Position numbers and translations under genes: made by a program. DNA of 64,000 nucleotides, from NCBI GenBank assembly GCA_004352715.1, contig SCFE01000035.1, positions 1,491,412 to 1,555,411 on the forward strand, read 5' to 3'. Below the pieces are notes generated by a model. That model saw nothing but the letters and a program-made list of their open reading frames with translations, was not told the DNA's origin and ran no database searches. Within the stretch, counting starts at the first letter, position 1. Each line of letters starts with the position of its first letter. Source of the stretch: Hofstenia miamia. Its lineage: Eukaryota > Xenacoelomorpha > Acoela. Shown here piece after piece: positions 26,400 to 36,561 of this stretch.

Positions 26400-26415
26400 T
26401 GGTGACCCTGACGAC
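26400..26415 (+). promoter_or_regulatory. Primer-binding site of the LTR element
   Basis: TGGTGACCCTGACGAC begins immediately after the 5' LTR. TGG followed by GTGACCC/GACG is typical of tRNA primer sites in Ty3/gypsy-like elements. Downstream, 26416-26658 is a leader without recognisable coding sequence. Confidence 0.75.
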
Positions 26416-26658
26416 TTTGAATATGTTACCAATGGATTTTACCTCTTTGTTTTATATTAAATAAAGTAATACATTCTCGAAGGGTAATACAAAGAAGAGT
26501 CGTTATTGTCCTTACTGTTTCTATTAAATCCTTACACAAATCAGTACAGAAATCAAAAACCTTAGCCGCAGCACTGCAGCCAACCTCTAACTCAAGATCA
26601 ACCTAATTGGTACTAAATACTAGCTAAAGAGTCATGCCAACTGCCATTTTGGTTTCAG

Positions 26659-27756
26659 TTGTCTTACCATAGCCCATTGGATATCACTATGGAATCTCAT
26701 ATAACTCGCTCCAAAACTCATAAAGCCCTTACTGTTGAAGACTTTCAACAAACTTCCCGTGATGAACTCCTACAAATGGTCGTAAGTCTCCAAAACAACT
26801 TACTCGAATCCCAAAACCAAAAAGAAAATCTGGAACAACAATTACTTGAAGCTTACCATACAGAACAAAATTTAGTTGAGAGATTGAGCAATCTTCTAGA
26901 ACAATTCGAAGAATTTAAAAAGCAAATACTTGCTCTCAATCAAAAACAATTGGCACAACTAGTTTTTGAAGAAAACGAATCCACTCCCATTGATGTAACT
27001 CCCCAACTTGATGCAATTCGTGAAGAAATTTTTTATCAATTTGAGAAACTCGAAAAGAAAGTGTCAGATGACTTGAAAAAATTTTTTCAAGATGTCAAAA
27101 CAAACAAAATTCCCACTGATGTATTTCAGCCTTGCTATGAAGATTCTCCATTACCCGAATTTCCAACAAACACGACGCCAATTAATATAGTTCAACCTCC
27201 GAAATTTAATGGAAAAATCGATGCTTCATCCCCCACTTTCAATGAATGGTTTGCACAATTTGAACTATATATGAAACAAATGAAATTGGATCAAACTACT
27301 ACCGCCTCTCAATTAGCTCTTTACTTGAAAGATAGAGCTAATATCTATTACCTCAGTTTTGATGAAGAAACCAAAAATGATTACCCAACATTAATCAGAA
27401 AACTGAAATACCACTTTAACTCTAGATCTATTAAGAAACAATATCAAATGTTATTGTTTGAACAACATTTACTATGATTGTCAAGCAAAGATAACAAATA
27501 CAAATCCGAAGACTTGTACACTTTTGTTATGTATAGCTTACCTCTTAGCATTTGATGACACTTAGAAGCTAAATGCAACATTGATGACGATATAGAAACA
27601 ATTATAACCAAAGCCATTAATGTACAACTAGCATTGGAAAACAATTTAGAAATCAAAAGAGACGCATTATCTATAATGCCTAAAACGAATTATTCCATTC
27701 CAGTTCCAAAACAATCACTAAAGGAACCCACATCTGATTCTAATAAAAAAAACTGA
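26659..27756 (+). pseudogene. gag of the LTR element
   Basis: The first 272 codons are open. Residues about 37-105 form a strong coiled coil (LLQMVVSLQNNLLESQNQ and on), followed by PPKFNGK and NEWFAQFELYMKQM near residues 185-210, a capsid-like region seen in retrotransposon Gag. The frame then meets TGA at 27475, 27553, 27556 and 27754, with no TAA or TAG before 27844, and stays Gag-like between them. The start chosen is an ATG 258 bases downstream of the LTR. It makes the structural protein of the particle. Either the gene is decayed or TGA is translated. Confidence 0.75.
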
Positions 27757-27941
27757 TCAATTCCAAATCAACAGACATTAATAGTGACAAAATACTTTGT
27801 TTTTGCTGTGGATGCAAAGGACATTTGCGTTCTCAATGTACACTAAAAATTAACATTATTGAATATAATGAAGGTTTTTATACTGATACTGACAAAGATA
27901 CTGAAAGCATTACCACTGATACTAATTCTTTAAATGAGTAA
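27753..27941 (+). pseudogene. Nucleocapsid zinc knuckle of the LTR element
   Basis: In the frame one base back from gag, the sequence reads CFCCGCKGHLRSQC, a nucleic-acid-binding zinc knuckle, then acidic residues and a TAA stop at 27939-27941. The frame change happens at eight A's in which A AAA AAC (27747-27753) lies in phase. The knuckle should be the end of Gag in a working element. Confidence 0.7.
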
Positions 27942-28408
27942 GAGCACCGACTCCAGACTGAGCAGGAGAGATACTTATCTCAACTAATTTGACAGATAAG
28001 AAATCTATTCCAGTTACTGTGAATGGTGTAATTATTGAAGCAATAATTGATACAGGAGCTACACATTCTGTCATAGCTGATACCTGTGTAAACTCTATTG
28101 GTATAACTCATAAAGATTTAACAAAAGAGAATTACAGATTAATTTCTGCCAGTGGTGATTATTTAAATACTAAAGGTTACATTAAAAACGTGAAAATATC
28201 TATAAAATGTAAAACCTTCGAACAAAATTTAATTGTGATTGATACTATGAACTTCCAATTGGCATACCAATTGATATTAGGACGTGATTTTTTAGAAGAT
28301 AATGACTGCATTATTAATTTTGAAGAAAATACCATTACAATTAATGACAACAATATAATTTGAAAAAATTTATTCTTTAAAGACCCTGATTCCATTCAAT
28401 TTTTTTAG
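27935..28408 (+). pseudogene. Retroviral-type aspartic protease of the LTR element
   Basis: Contains IIDTGATHSVI, with the active-site D-T-G at about 28049, and closes with LILGRDFLEDNDCIINF, the ILGxDFL flap-to-C-terminal motif of pepsin-like retroviral proteases. The frame is entered one base back from the knuckle frame, includes TGA at 27935, 27959 and 28361, and ends at TAG near 28406 beside a run of seven T. It would cleave the polyprotein. There is no ATG near the start, as expected for a polyprotein segment. Confidence 0.8.
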
Positions 28409-28409
28409 A

Positions 28410-29993
28410 AGATATTCTAAAAATCGAACCTTATCATTGGAAAATGACAAAAGCAATAACGGATAGTTCCATAAATGGTGATTACATGATTTCTCATTAC
28501 ACTGGATACAATGCGAAAAAATTAACTACTATATCTACAATCTCATATGTTAATAAAGGATGTCTCATTACAGCTCTATTAAATAAAACTGACAGAGTCA
28601 TAAAGTTACGACCACAACAGTTAAAAATATTTGCTTTTCCAGTGTATACCCACATCAAGAAGAACTGCAACTGTTTATTAATAAACAATTCAAGTACAAA
28701 ATCACAAGAAAATATTACAATACCAAAAGTTAATTCTGATTCACATCCACACTTAACTTCTAACCAAATCAAAGACTTAAACAATTTGCTAACATGATAC
28801 CATGAAGCTTTCAACTTCAGTACTATTAGCATTGGTCAAGCTATTGGTGAATTTCATCACATCAAAACAACTTCTAATAAACCAATTCGCCAACAAGTTT
28901 GTCGCATTCCAGAATACCATAAGGAAGAATATGTAAAGACAATTACGGAATTATTAAATAATGGCATTATACGTAAAAGTGATAGTCCCTATGCGTCACC
29001 TACAGTTTTTGTAACACAAGGAAATAAAACATGATTATGTATTAATTTCCAAAAACTCAATGACATTACTGTCAAAGATGCTTATCCTTTACCACAAATA
29101 GATGATATTCTTTACAATGCCAGTAAATTTAAAATATTCTCAAGTCTTGATTTATGCAAAGCCTATTGGCAAGTTCTTATGCATCCCGACAATATTAAAA
29201 AAAAGCTTTTATTACACCCTATGGTTTATTTGAATGGCTCTACATGGCATTTGGTTTATCATACGCACCAGCCACGTTTCAACATTACGTAACGAAAGTC
29301 TTAATGAGCAGCAACAATAAATTAGATGACAGTATTGCCACTTACATCAACGACATTTTAATATCTTCAATGTCATTCCCAGAACATCTAGAAAAACTAG
29401 AACAAGTTTTTAAAATCTTAAATAAAAGTGGTCTAAAAATTAATGGCAAAAAATGCAATTTAGTTAAACACTCCACAGTATTTCTTGGCAGAAAAATTGA
29501 ACATAAGACGATAACTCTAAAGGACGATACTACTTCTTTAATAGAATCAATACAATGTCCTAAAAATCGCAAAGACATTCAACGTATACTTGGTTTTTTT
29601 AATTACTATCAAAGTTTTATTCCCGATATTGCTAAAAAGACCATTAATATGTCAAATTTATTAAAGTCCAAAAACGATTTTCAATGGCAATGGAAGCACC
29701 AAGAAGAATTTGATTTACTTAAAAAAGAATTCAAAAAACTACCATCATTGAATTTTCCTGATTACTCCAAAGAATTCATTGTAGATTGTGACACTAGTAC
29801 AGTAGCTATTGGAGCTTGTCTTAGTCAGAATATTGATGGTAAAGAATTACCTACTCAATTTTTCAGCAGAAAATTAAAAAGTTCTGAATTAAATTATGGC
29901 AGCACAAAGTTAGAAATGTTAGCATTAGTTGAATCATTAAAGAAATTTCGATATTTCTTAATTGGTGAGAAAAACTTTACTGTACACACGGAT
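28410..29993 (+). pseudogene. Reverse transcriptase and first part of RNase H, LTR element
   Basis: Order of motifs: SDSPYASPTVFV, LCINFQKLN, SSLDLCKAYWQ (motif A Asp), GLSYAPATFQ, then TYINDILI where the catalytic Y-x-D-D box reads YIND, then the connection region and RNase H start (DCDTSTVAIGACLSQ, TKLEMLALVESLKKF). In-frame TGA codons lie at 28795 and 29032. The second directly precedes LCINFQKLN, where this RT family has Trp. A frame change occurs at eight A's (29197-29204). At 29979-29993 RNase H is cut by the LINE insertion and resumes at 33775. With YIND this copy should not have active RT. Confidence 0.88.
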
Positions 29994-30212
29994 CTCAATG
30001 ATCTTTCATGCGCAACACAGCACTCTGGCAAAAACCAAATAGTGCCTTAGCCTCTGACTGATTGAGAGTTCTTTGCTGCCTCCTCGCGGCGAGATCCGGA
30101 TAGTCAATCCTAGTACACACCCTGTACGGGTTCTATGGTTGATGAACGAAATGCCTAGAACTCCCCCTTCTGCGGAGCGGCGAACCCTTAAGGGGAAATG
30201 TAGCTAAAAGGA

Positions 30213-33200
30213 ATGAGTACGAAAGCGAATAGAACCAGATACTTGCTACCACAAGGGCGTGTGGGACACAGGACTGATCAACGCAATCAGGGACGTCCAA
30301 CCAGATTTGGTCTATTCAATGTTCGAACTCTAAACGACGATCACACCCTTGAATCATTGGTTAACACCATGATCTCAAGAGGCCTGGATTTGGTATTGTT
30401 GTGCGAGACACACCTTAAAGGTGAAGTGGCTAGGGAAGTGCACAGGGGATACTACTTGTATAGTATTGGACATGGCACTTTGGCAAGGGATGGAGTTGGT
30501 TTCTTAATTAGCCCCCGGTTAGTTAAGCTTAAACCTGTATTCCATCCCGACACTCCTAGAACGGCGAGGCTAACCTTTCAAAGTAGTCTATTTTCAGGCA
30601 TAAGGGACTTAATTGTTGCTTATGCACCAACTGAATCTCATTCTACAGAGAAAGAAGTGGCTGAGTTCTACAGCAATCTTTCCAAGGTCATATCTGCGTG
30701 TCGACCTAGACGGAAGTTCCTCGTGGCTGGGGATTTTAACTGCAGGGTTGGTGGCACCTTGAGCTCTATACCTGGAGCGACAGGAGGCTTCACCACCTCT
30801 CAGGATAGTACACCGAACGGTGTAACGCTGGTAGACTTCCTGGTTGACCAGAAGCTAGCTCTTGCTAATACATTTTTCCAGCACAAGAAAGTGCACAGCA
30901 CCTCGTGGACACACCCTAACACAGGTGAGAGGTCACTGTTGGATTTTTTCTTAATCCCAGAAAAATGTATGAAATGTGTTCGAGATGTAAGAACTTGGCG
31001 AGGTACTGGTCTTGACTCAGATCATGATTTAGTTATCATGGATCTCCTATCCTCGATAACCTCGAAGGATAGAGGGCGTCCTCGGCGTCTTAAAGATTGT
31101 TGCGCTGAGAAAAGTCAACCCAAAGGCACGGAACCTGATTGGTCTCTACTGCAATCCGCGGAAGTAAGGAATGCTTATGCATTAAATCTCGAAAGGTTAC
31201 TAAAGCGAGCGGAACTGGGATATGAGAATACTGTGGCGAGTATGCAAAGTGCACTTAAAGCCCTTCCTCAAAAAATCAAACGTCCTAAAGTAGACTTGGT
31301 CTACGATTGTGAGGAAGTTAAGGCGGCGGTTGATCACAAGCGGAAAGCCAAACTAGTATTCTTGAGCAAGCAAAGCGCGAGTAGCTTAAAGGATTATCGT
31401 CAAGCTAAGCGGGCAGTGACAAACTGCATTAGGCGGCGTAAGCTGGCCATCCTTACGGAGGCACTGGACACCCTTGATGAAGCAGGTGACGACTGCGACT
31501 GGGGCGGCATCAAGAGGTGTATGCAGGAGATAGCTGGAGTTAAGCATGTTGGGCTGTCTGACACTAAAGCCAAACCTAAACCATACGAGTTTGTTAAGCA
31601 CTTCTCTGAAGTATTTAAGCAATCTGCAAAGGACTTAGATACGCAGGCGTTTATCAATAAGCTGAATCTATCCGAGCCTGAAGTCTTGGACGCTACCTCG
31701 ACCCCAAGCTTCGATGAGGTAAAAACTGCAATAGATTCGTTAAAAATGCACAAAGCTCCAGGTTGCAACGGGCTAACTGGCGAAGCCTTCAGATATGGAG
31801 GAAGTGCGCTTATTGACCGCCTTGTAGCAGATTTTGCGCAGGTATTTAGTACGGAGAGATGTCCTAGACTATGGTGTGATGCAGAAGTTATCTTCTTGCA
31901 TAAAAAGGGTAGCCGACTCGACCCTAACAATTACCGCACCATTTTCTTATTGGATGTCGGAGGAAAAATATTTGCAAAAATTCTGCTTAACAGATTGGAG
32001 AAAATACTTCTAGAGAAACATGTGCTGCCACCTACTCAATTTGGCTTTAGGGCTGGCAAGTCAACTATACAGGCTATACATGTGCTGCGGCAAGCACAGG
32101 AGGCTTCTAGACTACAGAAAGAAAACCTTCTTGCGTGTTTCATTGACCTACAAAAGGCCTTTGATTCCGTACCAAGGCCAGTAATTTGGCAGTGTCTATT
32201 AGCAATTGGCGTACCAAAACGGATAATTGCGATCATAAAGTCTTTGCATGACACACTGATAGCACACATTCGCGGCGAACGTCCACAAGTAAGTTTTAAA
32301 CTTGAGCGTGGAGTCCGACAAGGATGTGTCCTCGGCCCGTGCTTATTTAACCTCCTTTTCCACTTTCTGATCTGTGAGGGACTCCATGGAACCCCCAAAG
32401 GAATTGTTTTTAACTCTTTCTTTGGACAAGGGGAAGTGGAACTTAAGCACATAGAGTATGCTGACGATCTCTGTCTTTTCGGCCGGTCCGAGGAACAAAT
32501 ACAGAGCTATCTAGATGGCCTAGTTACAGTTCTAGCGCCACTAGGTATTAATATCTCTGTACCAAAGACCAAGTGCATGTGGTTATCAAAAGCATCGGAA
32601 AGAACGTCTGATAGAGTTCATGTCTCTGGAAAGAACATTGAATTCGTATCAGAGTTTAAGTACTTAGGCTCGATGATCAGCACTGCTGGGACAGCCCTCT
32701 CCGAAGCAAGACATCGGTGTAAAAATGTACTTGGCAAGATCATACGTTATCGGCGAGTAGCACGTCAGAATGGGCTTGGCAAAGCACTCTCCTTCTTACT
32801 CCTACGAGGCGTGATGGTACCCACACTAACGTATGCATGTGAAACCTGGGCAGAATCTTGTAGGGAACTTGAGATGCTTGAGGCTTCCATGAATACCTGT
32901 AAAAGGGTTTTTTGTGGAGTCTCCTTATGGGAAAAGCTCACAAAGGAACAAGTACACGGACTTATGCCTTTCCAACAAGTGCGCACTATAATAGCACGTA
33001 AGCGCTTACTTTTTGTAAGCCGGATGCTGGCGCACAGAGAAAGCATAAATAGTGGCGAGTTCCTAGAGCTTAGTATGACAAAAGCATCAATTGTTCCTGA
33101 AGGAAATGGCCACGTTGTCAGTGCACGCAAGAGTCAGTGTTTGGAGAAACGGCTTGTACTTGATGTGCAGTGGTTAATGGGTGTTACTCTGGGGGAGTCT

Positions 33201-33662
33201 CAACTGTTTTCCACTTTGACCACATCGTGCACTCATTCAAGAAACGCGAGAGAGGTTGTTAGCAGCCTATTAGAGTCAATCAACGGGGACTCAGCGGTGC
33301 TACGGGATAGAATTGCTGGGGCGGCTTATGCAGCAGTACCGAGGCTCACACATGCCAGTACAAGACACCTGAGGTGCACGGAGTGTGAGCGTATGTTTTC
33401 TGCCCAAAAGGCGTTAAATCGTCATGTCAGAAATGACCATACGCAGAGCTCCACGACTATAGCTGATGCTAATTGCTGGAAGTGTGAAGCAAAGGGATGC
33501 TACAAGTCGTACAAGAGCAAAGGTTGGTACTTACGGCATATTAAGACCTGTCACCCCAACCTTTGTAATCGAGCATTGATAGGCAATGAAGGAAGACACC
33601 AGGCTTCCGCCACCAATCCGGGGGGCGTTGGAGGGGCCGGTTGCAGTCCTGCAGGAGTCTAA
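30213..33662 (+). CDS. LINE protein: AP endonuclease, reverse transcriptase, C-terminal zinc fingers
   Basis: An uninterrupted ORF of 1149 residues. Residues about 30-275 are an apurinic-type endonuclease: FNVRTL (36-41), CETHL with Glu65, YAPT near 137, GDFN at 173-176 and SDHD from 269. The RT spans about 500-830, with FIDLQKAFDSV (Asp645), GVRQGCVLGP (700-709) and EYADDL (catalytic YADD 749-752). TYACETW near 874-879 and the following region resemble RTE-clade elements. The C-terminus has two C2H2 fingers: C1055, C1058, H1071, H1076, and C1091, C1096, H1109, H1114. The endonuclease nicks the target and the RT copies RNA there. The fingers may bind nucleic acid. I saw no missing catalytic residue. 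The clade (RTE/craTA-like) is inferred from motif style. Confidence 0.93.
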   Translation: MSTKANRTRYLLPQGRVGHRTDQRNQGRPTRFGLFNVRTLNDDHTLESLVNTMISRGLDLVLLCETHLKGEVAREVHRGYYLYSIGHGTLARDGVGFLISPRLVKLKPVFHPDTPRTARLTFQSSLFSGIRDLIVAYAPTESHSTEKEVAEFYSNLSKVISACRPRRKFLVAGDFNCRVGGTLSSIPGATGGFTTSQDSTPNGVTLVDFLVDQKLALANTFFQHKKVHSTSWTHPNTGERSLLDFFLIPEKCMKCVRDVRTWRGTGLDSDHDLVIMDLLSSITSKDRGRPRRLKDCCAEKSQPKGTEPDWSLLQSAEVRNAYALNLERLLKRAELGYENTVASMQSALKALPQKIKRPKVDLVYDCEEVKAAVDHKRKAKLVFLSKQSASSLKDYRQAKRAVTNCIRRRKLAILTEALDTLDEAGDDCDWGGIKRCMQEIAGVKHVGLSDTKAKPKPYEFVKHFSEVFKQSAKDLDTQAFINKLNLSEPEVLDATSTPSFDEVKTAIDSLKMHKAPGCNGLTGEAFRYGGSALIDRLVADFAQVFSTERCPRLWCDAEVIFLHKKGSRLDPNNYRTIFLLDVGGKIFAKILLNRLEKILLEKHVLPPTQFGFRAGKSTIQAIHVLRQAQEASRLQKENLLACFIDLQKAFDSVPRPVIWQCLLAIGVPKRIIAIIKSLHDTLIAHIRGERPQVSFKLERGVRQGCVLGPCLFNLLFHFLICEGLHGTPKGIVFNSFFGQGEVELKHIEYADDLCLFGRSEEQIQSYLDGLVTVLAPLGINISVPKTKCMWLSKASERTSDRVHVSGKNIEFVSEFKYLGSMISTAGTALSEARHRCKNVLGKIIRYRRVARQNGLGKALSFLLLRGVMVPTLTYACETWAESCRELEMLEASMNTCKRVFCGVSLWEKLTKEQVHGLMPFQQVRTIIARKRLLFVSRMLAHRESINSGEFLELSMTKASIVPEGNGHVVSARKSQCLEKRLVLDVQWLMGVTLGESQLFSTLTTSCTHSRNAREVVSSLLESINGDSAVLRDRIAGAAYAAVPRLTHASTRHLRCTECERMFSAQKALNRHVRNDHTQSSTTIADANCWKCEAKGCYKSYKSKGWYLRHIKTCHPNLCNRALIGNEGRHQASATNPGGVGGAGCSPAGV

Positions 33663-33705
33663 ACTATAAAGCTCTTTGTTACTCGATTCCTAGGGCTTCA
33701 GGACC

Positions 33706-33731
33706 AGAACTGGTCGGTACCATCCAGTTCT
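33706..33731 (+). promoter_or_regulatory. 3' UTR stem-loop of the LINE
   Basis: AGAACTGG (33706-33713) and CCAGTTCT (33724-33731) form an 8-bp stem around a 10-base loop, within 30 bases of the 3' end. LINE reverse transcriptases often recognise such structures; the role here is inferred. Confidence 0.5.
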
Positions 33732-33774
33732 AAAGTTAGGACTGCGTTTGGGAGCCCCCACTGTACACACAGAT

Positions 33775-34273
33775 AATAGTGGATTATCATGGTTAAAGAA
33801 ATTCTTTGATAAATCAAATATCATTGCACGTTGGATAGAACAACTAAATGACTTTAATTTCACTATTCAACATCACAAAGGAACTTTATATGCTAATGCA
33901 GATTAATTAATCACTCTACCACAATATCAAAGGGATTTACAAAAAACTCCTGGTGATAAAGTTGAATTTTCCTTCATTCCAAAAAATGAATATGAAAATT
34001 TACCTGATATTAACGTTGATAGACAAGGAAAACCCACTTTAACCATTACCATTAAGAAGAAATTTCAGCAGAGGAAATTGCAGAAAAACAATTAGTTGAT
34101 CCACTTTTGAAACAAATTTTTAACAAAGTTACTATGTCCGACACCATTTTAGATCCTAAAGCTTCTCACTATTATAATAAGTACAAATGGCAACTCACAT
34201 CTCAAGGTTTACTGTTCACTAAATCTAGAAACAATTGTATTGCTATTCCTGAATATTATAAACATGATCCTAC
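33775..34273 (+). pseudogene. RNase H end and integrase start of the LTR element
   Basis: Immediately after the LINE the reading resumes with SGLSWLKKFFDK-like sequence, then ARWIEQLNDFNFTIQHHKG and ANAD, the end of RNase H. A TAA at 33904 interrupts. After a frame change near 34055 the sequence continues to GLLFTKSRNNCIAIPEYYK, the linker into the integrase zinc-binding domain, and is cut at 34273 by the hairpin repeat. Confidence 0.75.
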
Positions 34274-35296
34274 GTAGCCAAATACTGGTGGACCACCAGT
34301 TGGGCATACGGTGGGCCACCAGGTGGGTTTTGGCCCCCCGTGCACCNNNNNNNNNNNNNNNNNNNNNNNNNNNNNNNNNNNNNNNNNNNNNNNNNNNNNN
34401 NNNNNNNNNNNNNNNNNNNNNNNNNNNNNNNNNNNNNNNNNNNNNNNNNNNNNNNNNNNNNNNNNNNNNNNNNNNNNNNNNNNNNNNNNNNNNNNNNNNN
34501 NNNNNNNNNNNNNNNNNNNNNNNNNNNNNNNNNNNNNNNNNNNNNNNNNNNNNNNNNNNNNNNNNNNNNNNNNNNNNNNNNNNNNNNNNNNNNNNNNNNN
34601 NNNNNNNNNNNNNNNNNNNNNNNNNNNNNNNNNNNNNNNNNNNNNNNNNNNNNNNNNNNNNNNNNNNNNNNNNNNNNNNNNNNNNNNNNNNNNNNNNNNN
34701 NNNNNNNNNNNNNNNNNNNNNNNNNNNNNNNNNNNNNNNNNNNNNNNNNNNNNNNNNNNNNNNNNNNNNNNNNNNNNNNNNNNNNNNNNNNNNNNNNNNN
34801 NNNNNNNNNNNNNNNNNNNNNNNNNNNNNNNNNNNNNNNNNNNNNNNNNNNNNNNNNNNNNNNNNNNNNNNNNNNNNNNNNNNNNNNNNNNNNNNNNNNN
34901 NNNNNNNNNNNNNNNNNNNNNNNNNNNNNNNNNNNNNNNNNNNNNNNNNNNNNNNNNNNNNNNNNNNNNNNNNNNNNNNNNNNNNNNNNNNNNNNNNNNN
35001 NNNNNNNNNNNNNNNNNNNNNNNNNNNNNNNNNNNNNNNNNNNNNNNNNNNNNNNNNNNNNNNNNNNNNNNNNNNNNNNNNNNNNNNNNNNNNNNNNNNN
35101 NAATCAGATGTCACTAGTGGTCCACTGGTGGCTATGAGTGGCTGCAATTGCTACTACTGCCACTACTTATCCACCAGTGGTCCACTAGTGGCTATGAGTG
35201 GCTGTAATTGCCACTCCATCCCCACCAGTGGTCCACTGGTGGGAACTGGTGGCCGCCCATGCCACTCATTCCCCACCAGTGGACCACTGGTGGTGG
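34274..35296. mobile_element. Hairpin-rich repeat, copy B, inserted in the LTR element
   Basis: Opens with GTAGCCAAATACTGGTGG and closes with GGACCACTGGTGGTGG. The four bases CTAC occur at both edges (34270-34273 and 35297-35300), a possible target duplication, and removing the insert rejoins the integrase reading. Inside are several units with CCACCAGTGG and CCACTGGTGG arms (35171, 35224, 35275). It shares AATCAGATGTCACTAGTGG with copy A. A 755-base gap covers the middle. No protein is encoded in what can be seen. Confidence 0.8.
34347..35101. other. Assembly gap inside hairpin repeat copy B
   Basis: 755 Ns. As in copy A, the gap lies in the palindromic array. Confidence 0.95.
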
Positions 35297-35300
35297 CTAC

Positions 35301-36548
35301 ATGGAATCTAATATGGAAAATACATGAAAACAGTCATTTGGGCATTTTGCAAACTGAAAAAACTGTAAATACACGTTTTATAGTAACTAATTTGCGAAAA
35401 GTGGTATATGATGTCATTGATAAAGGTAAAATCTGTTTACTGACTAATAAAGATCACTTTCCAGAACAATAAACAGAACTTCAAAAAATTATCACTGAAA
35501 AACCTAATGAAATCATTCACATTGACATTGAACAATTATCAAAGGATGACGAAAATTTTCAATATGTTGTAGTTATGGTTGATAATTTCACTAAATATTG
35601 TAAAATTATACCCACTGATTTAATTACAGCTAAGAAAATCGCTGATATCATTGTTCACAAATGGATACTAACCATTGGACCAATGTCACAAATAATAACA
35701 GATCAAGGTGTTCAGTTTGAAAGTTCTTTATTTTCTGAATTATGTCGCAACTCAAATTTCTACATGAACACACAACAATTTACTATCCTCAAGCCAATGG
35801 TATGGCTGAAAGAACTAACTGTACTTTACTAAAATTAATTAGAGCATTAACTTCAAGTATATGAGGTAAACATTGGTGTAAAATACTTAAAAAAGTAGAA
35901 TTTTATTACAACACGTTTGTTCATATCACTACTGGCATTTCACCCTATAAAGCTATGTTTGGTCATGAAGCTGTTGCTCCTCTATCAATTCTTTTTAAAA
36001 ATTATTCAACAAATTCAACTGATAAATATGTTTGAGTTCTTATAGACATTTTAACGTCTACACATGAAACTATGATTCATAACACCAAAAAGAGTGCTAT
36101 TCATCAAAAACAAAACTTTAACAAAAAGCTTTATGGAACACATCACTCTATTGGAGATAAAGTTTATGTTTTTATACCTGGAATTACCACAGACAAACAT
36201 CAAGTCCGAAAATTGGCATATAAATGGCAAGGTCCTTTTGAGATTGTCAAAATACTACCTGATAATAACTATGAACTAAATTCTGGTAAAATAGTTCATT
36301 TCCAAAATCTTAAATGCACTATTAAAGACATTGAAAATGTCAAGTTAAACAATTTTAATGAATTAAAATGCATAGACAATGGTGTAGATAACTTTTATAA
36401 TGTATCTGATATTGAAAGTGTACAAGAGGAATCTTTTGATGAACCAGTACAATACAATGTAAATGTACCATCTCGAATTTTACCAAAACATACAACTGGA
36501 AATCCTAATCCTAATTATATTTCCCAAGATTGGGAACTAGACAATTAA
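35301..36548 (+). pseudogene. Integrase of the LTR element
   Basis: The zinc-binding part shows ENSHLGILQTEKT (H-x-G..KT). The catalytic core follows: IIHIDIEQL (first Asp), VVMVDNFTKYCKIIPT, IITDQGVQFESSLF (second Asp) and, after a frame change near 35745, YYPQANGMAERTN with the catalytic Glu. Then YNTFVHITTGISPY, the GDKVYVFIPG region and KWQGPFEIVKIL, a Ty3/gypsy C-terminal signature. In-frame stops are TAA at 35470 and TGA at 35862 and 36033; the frame ends at TAA 36546-36548. The enzyme inserts the cDNA into the genome. The D,D,E residues are all readable. Confidence 0.87.
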
Positions 36549-36561
36549 CCTTTGTTTGGGT

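Larger units (their letters stand above)
29994..33759 (+). mobile_element. RTE-like LINE inserted in the LTR element
   Basis: The host retrotransposon's RNase H reading is interrupted between two copies of ACTGTACACAC(G/A)GAT (29979-29993 and 33760-33774), a 15-base target duplication with one mismatch. The insert is 3766 bp and has a higher G+C content than its AT-rich surroundings. It contains a 219-base leader, one ORF, and a 97-base 3' tail that ends GTTTGGGAGCCCC without poly-A. The insertion postdates that of the LTR element. The intact ORF and nearly intact duplication suggest it is fairly young. Confidence 0.92.

Noticed and set aside
30138-30156. TGATGAACGAAA in the LINE leader, resembling a hammerhead ribozyme core
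   Set aside because: The core starts TTGATGA rather than CTGATGA, there is no room for stem II, and flanking stems I could pair are too weak. Not supportable as a ribozyme.
31386-33130. Minus-strand open frames inside the LINE
   Set aside because: Antisense shadows of the 1149-residue ORF, without motifs of their own.
34209-35472. Long open frames across the 755-base gap
   Set aside because: Artefacts of Ns and of the palindromic array; the real coding content is integrase sequence on either side.
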